Part shown: positions 58,856-64,000 of the stretch, in pieces
Position numbering within the stretch: position 1 is the first letter of the stretch
Layout: every line of letters begins with the position of its first letter
NCBI RefSeq assembly: GCF_030249855.1
Contig: NZ_JANURN010000004.1
Location: 185,031 to 249,030, forward strand
Length of the DNA stretch: 64,000 nt
Direction of reading: 5' to 3'
Source: Helicobacter_B zhangjianzhongii
GTDB lineage: Bacteria > Campylobacterota > Campylobacteria > Campylobacterales > Helicobacteraceae
The notes under the pieces: model-generated
The model's input: only the letters and a program-made list of their open reading frames with translations
What the model was told of the DNA's origin: nothing
The model's database searches: none
Program-made: the position numbers and the translations under genes

Positions 58856-60178
58856 ATGACCTACACCTACGCACAAAAAGCACGCAAGATCCTGCGCATA
58901 GCAGTGCCTTCTGGGGCAAACTCCTTGCTTGATATTATTGTCTTAACACTTGGGGTGTTTTTTATGGGGAAGTTTGGGGAGTGGCATCTTGTGGCATTAT
59001 CTGTGAGTATGCAGTTTATAATGCTCTTTTTTGCGATCAATGCGGTGTTTTATATCGGCACAAATGCGCAAATCTCTAGGCTCTATGGCGCACGCGATAG
59101 CCTAGCGGCACAGAGAGTCTTTAGCACACTTATCACGCTCTGTCTTGTGTGCGCGCTGCCCATTGTGGGGCTTGCGTATGCGGGGGTTATGCCATTTCTT
59201 GCGTGGATGGATATAAGCCAAGAAGCCAGCGCACTTGCCGCGGACTTTTTATACATCGTGATTTGGACAATCCCTGCAATGCTGCTTAAAAACATCATAA
59301 CCTCTGCCTTTGCTGCTATTGGCGATACGATTAGCGTGTTTATCGTGCGCGTGTTTAGCACGGCATTTTGCGTGGGGGCAAATATCGCACTAATCTTTGG
59401 GGCGGGGCTTGAGATTGTAGGGGCGGGGCTTGCTAGCGTGCTTACAAGTGCGGTGGAGCTTGTGCTTTTTGCGCTTTTGGTATGGAAAAAGGGGAAGTTT
59501 TTTTGCGTGAAGTGGCAGTTTGCTATGGTGGGTGCGTATGTGCGCAGGGCGTTGCGCATAGGGATCCCAGCTGGACTTGAGCGGCTGCTGACACTTAGCT
59601 CATTTGTGCTGACGATAAAATTCATCGCGGGCTTTGGGGATTTAGCAGTAGCTGGGAGTCAAATTGGTGCGCGTATAGAGTCCTTTGCCTTTATGCCCGG
59701 ATTTGGCTTTATGGTCGCGGCTATGGCTCTCACAGGGCAAAATCTAGGGGCTAATAGAATCCAAACTGCCATAGAGCTGCATAAAACTATCTTGCAGATT
59801 TCTTGCGTGATTATGGGAGGGCTTGGGGTGATTATGGCGGTGTTTGCCAAGCCTTTGAGTGCGATTTTTTACCACGATGAAGTGGTCATCACAATTTCTG
59901 CGTGGTATTTGCTAGCGGTTGGATTCTCACAGGTGCCGCTGGTGGTGGTGTTTGTGCTTGATGGCGTGCTAAGGGGGGCTGGGATCACAAAGCTAAGCTT
60001 GCTTATCAATGCGCTTAGTATCTGGTGCGTGCGTATCGCGCCGATGTGGCTAGGGATCAGGCTTGGGCTGCCTGTGTGGTGGGTGTTTGTGATGATTTTT
60101 GTAGAGACTTATATCCGTGCGGGGCTGTTTTATCTCGCGTATAAAAAAGGAGCGTGGCAGCGCAAGAAGCTTGCCTAA
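58856..60178 (+). CDS. MATE family efflux transporter
   Basis: About 440 residues with 12 hydrophobic helices in the MATE pattern (ILRIAVPSGANSLLDIIVLTLGVFFMGKFG at the start, GIPAGLERLLTLSSFVLTIKFI in the second half). It exports drugs or metabolites with Na+ or H+ exchange. I prefer ATG 58856 with AAGG upstream; a TTG at 58796 would add 20 residues without a good Shine-Dalgarno spacing. Confidence 0.85.
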   Translation: MTYTYAQKARKILRIAVPSGANSLLDIIVLTLGVFFMGKFGEWHLVALSVSMQFIMLFFAINAVFYIGTNAQISRLYGARDSLAAQRVFSTLITLCLVCALPIVGLAYAGVMPFLAWMDISQEASALAADFLYIVIWTIPAMLLKNIITSAFAAIGDTISVFIVRVFSTAFCVGANIALIFGAGLEIVGAGLASVLTSAVELVLFALLVWKKGKFFCVKWQFAMVGAYVRRALRIGIPAGLERLLTLSSFVLTIKFIAGFGDLAVAGSQIGARIESFAFMPGFGFMVAAMALTGQNLGANRIQTAIELHKTILQISCVIMGGLGVIMAVFAKPLSAIFYHDEVVITISAWYLLAVGFSQVPLVVVFVLDGVLRGAGITKLSLLINALSIWCVRIAPMWLGIRLGLPVWWVFVMIFVETYIRAGLFYLAYKKGAWQRKKLA

Positions 60179-60239
60179 GCACTTTCTCGCGCAATCGCTT
60201 TGTCTGTGGGGGGACCTTAGATTCTCATAAATAGATAGA

Positions 60240-60273
60240 TTATAATAATATTTTAAGGATTTTTCTCTATAAT
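60240..60273 (+). promoter_or_regulatory. Ferritin promoter with Fur-box-like sequence
   Basis: TATAAT at 60268-60273 is a -10 candidate about 36 bases before the ferritin start. TAATAATATTTTA at 60243-60255 resembles one half of the H. pylori Fur consensus TAATAATnATTATTA. Iron-responsive control of ferritin by apo-Fur is known in H. pylori; binding here is inference. Confidence 0.4.
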
Positions 60274-60308
60274 TCCTAGAATCCACTTAAAAATGAAAAG
60301 GAGCCACA

Positions 60309-60806
60309 ATGCTGTCAAAAGAAGTCATCGAGCGTTTAAACGACCAAGTCGCTAAAGAAATGTTTGCCTCAAATTTGTATTTGAGTATGAGCTCGTGGTG
60401 CTATACGCACCGCTTCGATGGGGCGGGGGCGTTTTTGTTCGAGCACGCTGGGCAAGAAAGCGACCACGCCAAAAGACTTATCACCTACCTAAATGAGACA
60501 GATTCTAAGCTAAAGTTACAGAAAATCAAAGAGCCAGAATCTAGCTTTGAATCTTTGCTTGATGTTTTTACACGCACTTATGAGCACGAGCTTAGTATCA
60601 CCAAATCTATCAATGAGCTTGTGGATTTCACGCTATCGCATAAGGATTTTTCTACCTTTAACTTCTTGCAATGGTATGTCGCCGAGCAGCACGAGGAAGA
60701 AGCTCTCTTCCGCGGGATTGTCGATAAAATCAAGCTTGTCGGCAATAGCGGCAATAGCCTATATCTTGTCGATCAATACATAAAAACACTCATAGGCAAA
60801 AGCTAG
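60309..60806 (+). CDS. ftnA: Non-heme ferritin
   Basis: A 165-residue iron-storage ferritin. Ferroxidase ligands are visible: Glu in QVAKEMFASNLYLSMS, Glu/His in AGQESDHAKR, and Glu in VAEQHEEEALF. AAAGGAG precedes ATG 60309 by 6 bases. It forms a 24-mer cage in the cytoplasm and protects against iron stress and oxidants. Confidence 0.97.
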   Translation: MLSKEVIERLNDQVAKEMFASNLYLSMSSWCYTHRFDGAGAFLFEHAGQESDHAKRLITYLNETDSKLKLQKIKEPESSFESLLDVFTRTYEHELSITKSINELVDFTLSHKDFSTFNFLQWYVAEQHEEEALFRGIVDKIKLVGNSGNSLYLVDQYIKTLIGKS

Positions 60807-60817
60807 ATTCTAGCTTT
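60799..60817 (+). terminator. Hairpin at the end of the ferritin gene
   Basis: AAAGCTAGA, one base, TCTAGCTTT: a 9-bp dyad overlapping the stop codon. It is followed by GCTCTTG, not a strong U-run. Confidence 0.35.
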
Positions 60818-60956
60818 GCTCTTGCAGGCGGCAAGCCACGCTTGCCCCATCTTGCTTGCTCCATCGCACTTATCTCGCATTATCTCACTGCCCCACCACG
60901 CTTGCCCGGCACACCCAAACTGCGCCTAAACTGCCCTACCCCAAAATTTCACGCGC

Positions 60957-61862
60957 TTAGTAAGTTTTACACATTGCTTCTTCTAGCTTGCATTGCTTAG
61001 TATTGATGTCAAAATAATCTGTATAAATCATACTTGCACTCACCTCTAAGATAGATTCTATGAAGGACTTTTCATTGCTAGAAAATGCCATTATACACCC
61101 GCCTTGGGCTAAGTAGCTTTGGGCTAATTGCGCTTTAGCGGAGTCTTGTAGCGTGCTTGTGTGCGTGGCTACCATAGGGATTTTTAAGGATTTGGCTAGG
61201 GCTATGTCGCTGGTAGAAAGCATAGGGAGCAAGCCTAGCCTTTTGGCTTCATAATAGCCCTTAAGAGAAAAGACCTCGATCAAAATCCTATCAGTAAATG
61301 GCAGCTGTGAAGCAATGGCATCAAAGTCATTTAGCTTATCTGTTACAAGATAGATTCTAGGATATGCTAGGAAAATCTCTGTGATAGACTCTGCGGTAAG
61401 TGGGGTTAGGTGATTGTGGATTCTAGCTTGCTGGATTTGCTCTTTGCTTGGTGGTGTATCTGGGGCTAAGCTCCCACCCGTGATCCCGGCAAAATGCCTA
61501 TAATCGTGTGCGGCAAATATCCCCCCACTAGAATCTAGCATCAAATCAAGCTCGATAAAAGAAAAGCCATAGCCTATGCTTTGTAGCAGTGCCTCTTTAG
61601 AGTTTGTATAGGTTAAGGGCTTGCCATTTTCTATGATCGCTCCGCCTGCGTGGGCGATGAAGTGAGGGTTTTGGACCGGGGTGAAGTTGCGGGATCTGCT
61701 ATTAAAGGGGCATTGCTCACCCTTGGCATACAAATACATCGCATAAGGCACATCACCTCTAAGCTCTTTTAGATGAAACTTCTTGCTAAGATAGCCTGCA
61801 AATGCGACTGCTAAGATCACTAGCCCTATTATGATAGCTACAATACTACGGCGTTTTGTCAT
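60957..61862 (-). CDS. PLC-like/glycerophosphodiester phosphodiesterase-type protein
   Basis: A 301-residue protein with an N-terminal membrane anchor (IVAIIIGLVILAVAFAGYL). The TIM-barrel phosphodiesterase signatures are HFIAHAGGAI (the HR-type His), FSFIELDLMLDSSGG (the ExD metal pair) and FAAHDYRHFAG (His). It probably acts on the outer face of the inner membrane on glycerophosphodiester-like substrates. Its 5' end overlaps the sulfatase-fold gene by 17 bases, so they form one transcript, which suggests a shared role in glycerophosphate or phosphoethanolamine modification. Confidence 0.75.
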   Translation of the reverse strand: MTKRRSIVAIIIGLVILAVAFAGYLSKKFHLKELRGDVPYAMYLYAKGEQCPFNSRSRNFTPVQNPHFIAHAGGAIIENGKPLTYTNSKEALLQSIGYGFSFIELDLMLDSSGGIFAAHDYRHFAGITGGSLAPDTPPSKEQIQQARIHNHLTPLTAESITEIFLAYPRIYLVTDKLNDFDAIASQLPFTDRILIEVFSLKGYYEAKRLGLLPMLSTSDIALAKSLKIPMVATHTSTLQDSAKAQLAQSYLAQGGCIMAFSSNEKSFIESILEVSASMIYTDYFDINTKQCKLEEAMCKTY

Positions 61863-63614
61863 TGTCTCTCCTTGGTTTTTGGGTTTGGTTTATGGGGCTT
61901 GGCTCTAGCTTGGGCTTGATTAGATTGTAGGACTTTTGCCCTATGTCCCAGAAGCTATCATACATACGCGATTTTTGCGCGATAAGGGCGTTTAGCTCTT
62001 CTTGGCTAAAAGTGGATTCTAGGAGTGTGGGCTTATACAAAGGATTGCGCCCTAGCCCAAAGGCTTCAGTCCTAATCCCCACAGAATCCAGCAGTAGCGG
62101 TGCTATATCAAAGTGGCTAAGTGTGCGGGATTTGGTGGATTCTAGAGTGTAGGGCGCGGTGAATTTGGGATTGATAAAAAGATCAAAAACATAGCGAGAG
62201 ACATTGGGCGGGAAAAAGCCTGTCTTCATCGATAAATGATCACCTACAACCACGATACTCACAGAATCTCCATAAAGACTTTGCGCATAGTCAATAAACT
62301 CTGCTATGAGCATATCTGTGCAAGTAAAGCTCCCTTGATAATCACTCCTCACACTAGCGCACGCGTGCGGATCGACAAAGCCATCTGGGTGGTGGGTATC
62401 AATGGTAGAAACATAGAGAGCAAAAGGCTCTTTAAGCGTGGGGAGCATATCTCTAGCTAGGGCAAAAAGCCTAGAATCCTTCAATCCCCAGAATCCTTGC
62501 AGCTCTTGTGGCAGGGGGCTTGGGATCGCGCCTGTCTGCTGGAAATACGGCAGATCTAGCACGGATATGGCGTGGGATTGGAGGAAATACTTCATACCGG
62601 CAAAGCTAGAATCTAGCCCCGATAGATAGGCTTGCGTGTAGCCGTGATTGGCTAGCACATCGCTCACACAAAGCGCAGAATCTAAAAAGTATTTATTGCT
62701 AAAGGAGTTGCCGCCTATTGGCATAGTAAGAGGTATGCCACATAGATGAGCGATCGTGCCAGCCATAGTCCAGCCTGTGCCAGCGACTTGCACTAGCCCG
62801 CCGATAGCGTGCGTGGGGCTAAAGTTTATGTGCTTTTGGGCTAGGGAGCTTAAGCGTGGGATAGCCTCGCCAAAAGGTGCTTGACTAGGAGATTCCCCCC
62901 CCCCCCCGTTGCTAAAGGTGGATTCTAGGGATTCAGCTAGGATTATGATGAGATTTTGTGGGTGGCTAGAATCTAAGCGCGCTAGCTCACTAGATATAGC
63001 ATAGTGGCTCTCATATAGCTCTCCGTATTCCTGTGTGCCTTTGGCGATATAGCTTGTGATGTGTAGTTTGTTGTTCATCACATTTGCCCCTACTATAAGC
63101 ACCGCGCACGCCACCACGCCTTGTGCCACACCCCCAAAAGATAGTCGAAACCCTAGGCTACCAAGAAACCGATATGCCCTAAGCCCATACACCATAGCAA
63201 AGCTTGCGGCAATACTAGGCAGCAGCACGCGCTTGCTAAATGATAGCACCACACTGCTAGAGTCGCCAAAAAGCTAGGCTCTCTCACTAGCACAAACAGC
63301 ACAAAGCCCACAAAGCTAGCCCCAAAGCCCAGCCACAGCCCTAGCCTAGCTTCTTTATGTGCGCGTAAAAATCGCACGAAACTAGGAGCAAAGCTCATAA
63401 GCATAGCAAACGATACGCTAGGTAGCACAACAGCCTTGATGAAATACCACGCGATCGCAGAATCTGTATCAAGGAGTGGGAAGCGCAAATGGAAGAGGAT
63501 CTGCTCAAAGCTCTCAATCTCGAAGTTTTGCTTAAGCCACGCACTCCCAAGCAGCAAGAAAAAGCCCAGCACATAGAGCATAAACACCACGCCAAAGCCA
63601 AACACTCTCTTCAT
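61846..63614 (-). pseudogene. LTA-synthase/phosphoglycerol transferase-like gene with frameshift
   Basis: Frame 63614-63153 encodes membrane helices (GFGVVFMLYVLGFFLLLGSAWL, GLWLGFGASFVGFVLFVLV); the frame ending at 61846 encodes the last helices and an alkaline-phosphatase/sulfatase-fold domain (NLIIILAESLEST with the nucleophile region, GLVQVAGTGWTMAGT, DTHHPDGF, VVVGDHLSM). An extra T in the T5 run at 63268-63272 would join them as REPSFFGDSSSVVLSFSK, giving about 589 residues. Such enzymes transfer phosphoglycerol or phosphoethanolamine to envelope glycans. A G13 tract at 62895-62907 is in frame at present. If read as separate genes, the 468-residue part (61846-63252) is the main product. 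Confidence 0.7.
62895..62907 (-). repeat. G13 homopolymer in the sulfatase-fold gene
   Basis: Thirteen C's on the plus strand, G13 in the coding strand, encoding a Gly4 run plus the first base of the next codon. This length keeps the frame open. Confidence 0.92.
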
Positions 63615-63880
63615 CTTTTCATCTCTCCTTGTTCAAACGACATAGCGCGATAGCGCAAGAATCTAATTGGTTTTGCCCTTTACATCACAATATCTAAGCA
63701 CCTCATCATAAAATTTGCATTATATCTCACAATCTACTTTATACACCGATTAAGCTCCATAGGATCTAGTTTAGGCTTTTTAGGGCGTGGGACAGACTCT
63801 AGTGCAAAAGTGGATTCTAGGGTTTAGGGCTTGTTTTCTTAAAGAATCCTGCAAGCAGATTTGTTTCCCTCTCTATCCCC
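63615..63880. other. Intergenic segment before the pyrH end
   Basis: About 266 bases without a convincing gene. It holds a 15-mer copy (AAAAGTGGATTCTAG at 63806-63820). It should contain the promoter for the phosphoglycerol-transferase-like gene. Confidence 0.5.
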
Positions 63881-64000
63881 CTATCTCACCACAGAGAACA
63901 CACCCTTGCCATCACGCACGATCTCAAGGAGATTTCCTGCTTTAAACATATTGCACACGATGATAGGTAGGCGATTATCTTTGGCTAGGGCGATTGCTGT
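63881..64000 (-). CDS. pyrH: UMP kinase, C-terminal end (gene continues outside the window)
   Basis: The last 39 codons of a minus-strand gene, ending TAG at 63881-63883. The residues AIALAKDNRLPIIVCNMFK and GNLLEIVRDGKG match the end of PyrH, which phosphorylates UMP to UDP. The rest lies beyond base 64000. Confidence 0.85.
   Translation of the reverse strand, partial: TAIALAKDNRLPIIVCNMFKAGNLLEIVRDGKGVFSVVR

Larger units (their letters stand above)
16576..63820. repeat. Dispersed 15-mer AAAAGTGGATTCTAG / CTAGAATCCACTTTT family
   Basis: Copies (14-15 bases matching) found by eye start at 16576, 16614, 17631, 17744, 30593, 33460, 33477, 33671, 33818, 36205, 37424, 41136, 41182, 42106, 42228, 42321, 42361, 42513, 43249, 45101, 54604, 54621, 54714, 55477, 62008 and 63806; near-matches include 42145, 53008, 60285 and 62914. 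Both orientations occur. In genes it is read mainly as KVDSR or LESTF. I found none in bases 1-16575. The core TAGAATC/GATTCTA is also frequent elsewhere. Confidence 0.85.

Noticed and set aside
59083..59625. 180-codon minus-strand frame
   Set aside because: Antisense to the MATE transporter gene; no family pattern.

Overview
The window looks like chromosome of a Helicobacter species (Campylobacterota), probably an enterohepatic one. The evidence is the long block fmt-birA-parA-parB-atpF'-atpF-atpHAGDC-tolQRA-tolB-pal-cpoB-slyD, which matches the order I remember from Helicobacter, together with split b/b' ATP synthase subunits, a monomeric isocitrate dehydrogenase, a DsbI/DsbA pair and A/T-rich -10 boxes without clear -35 boxes. 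The species cannot be named from sequence alone.

Layout. 1-2974 (+): 3' part of a nitrilase-family hydrolase, pcm, a prepilin-peptidase-like protein and an LptF/LptG permease. 17609-2971 (-): one tightly packed, probably co-transcribed block from fmt to lolA covering translation initiation, biotinylation, chromosome partitioning, F1Fo ATP synthase peripheral parts and the Tol-Pal envelope machine. 19335-17755 (-): motA-motB. 19651-25816 (+): a membrane protein, an unusual GMP synthase carrying an inserted GNAT acetyltransferase domain, then a restriction-modification island. 25878-26296: a small membrane protein broken by two homopolymer frameshifts. 32049-26551 (-): a degenerate-receiver protein, ispA, surE and icd. 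32250-41059: PDZ protein, obgE, L27/L21, ridA, disulfide-bond genes, an MFS transporter and a SurA-like chaperone. 41233-55044 (+): LapB-like TPR protein, rnhA, rnc, aroC, PAP2 phosphatase, comM-like ATPase, trxA-trxB, dapB, helicase, ankyrin protein and phosphoesterase. 55118-55291: tRNA-Val and tRNA-Ala. 55583-64000: a GmrSD-like defence gene, a phase-off FkbM-like methyltransferase, a MATE pump, ferritin, a lipid-type phosphodiesterase, a frameshifted phosphoglycerol-transferase-like gene and the end of pyrH.

Two repeat families stand out. A 15-mer, AAAAGTGGATTCTAG or its complement, occurs at least two dozen times from about 16.6 kb onward, in intergenic DNA and in frame inside genes (read as KVDSR or LESTF), sometimes as inverted pairs. 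I found no full-length copy in the first 16.5 kb. A second element, GTCATTGCGAGC...GTGGCAATCCA with a variable inner palindrome, occurs about six times; two copies sit in frame inside the LapB-like gene.

Several genes carry homopolymer tracts typical of phase variation: C9 in the methyltransferase (off), G13 in the sulfatase-fold gene (in frame at the tract), T14 upstream of the GmrSD-like gene, and T8/A7 in the broken membrane protein. All functional names come from motif reading by eye; no database search was run.
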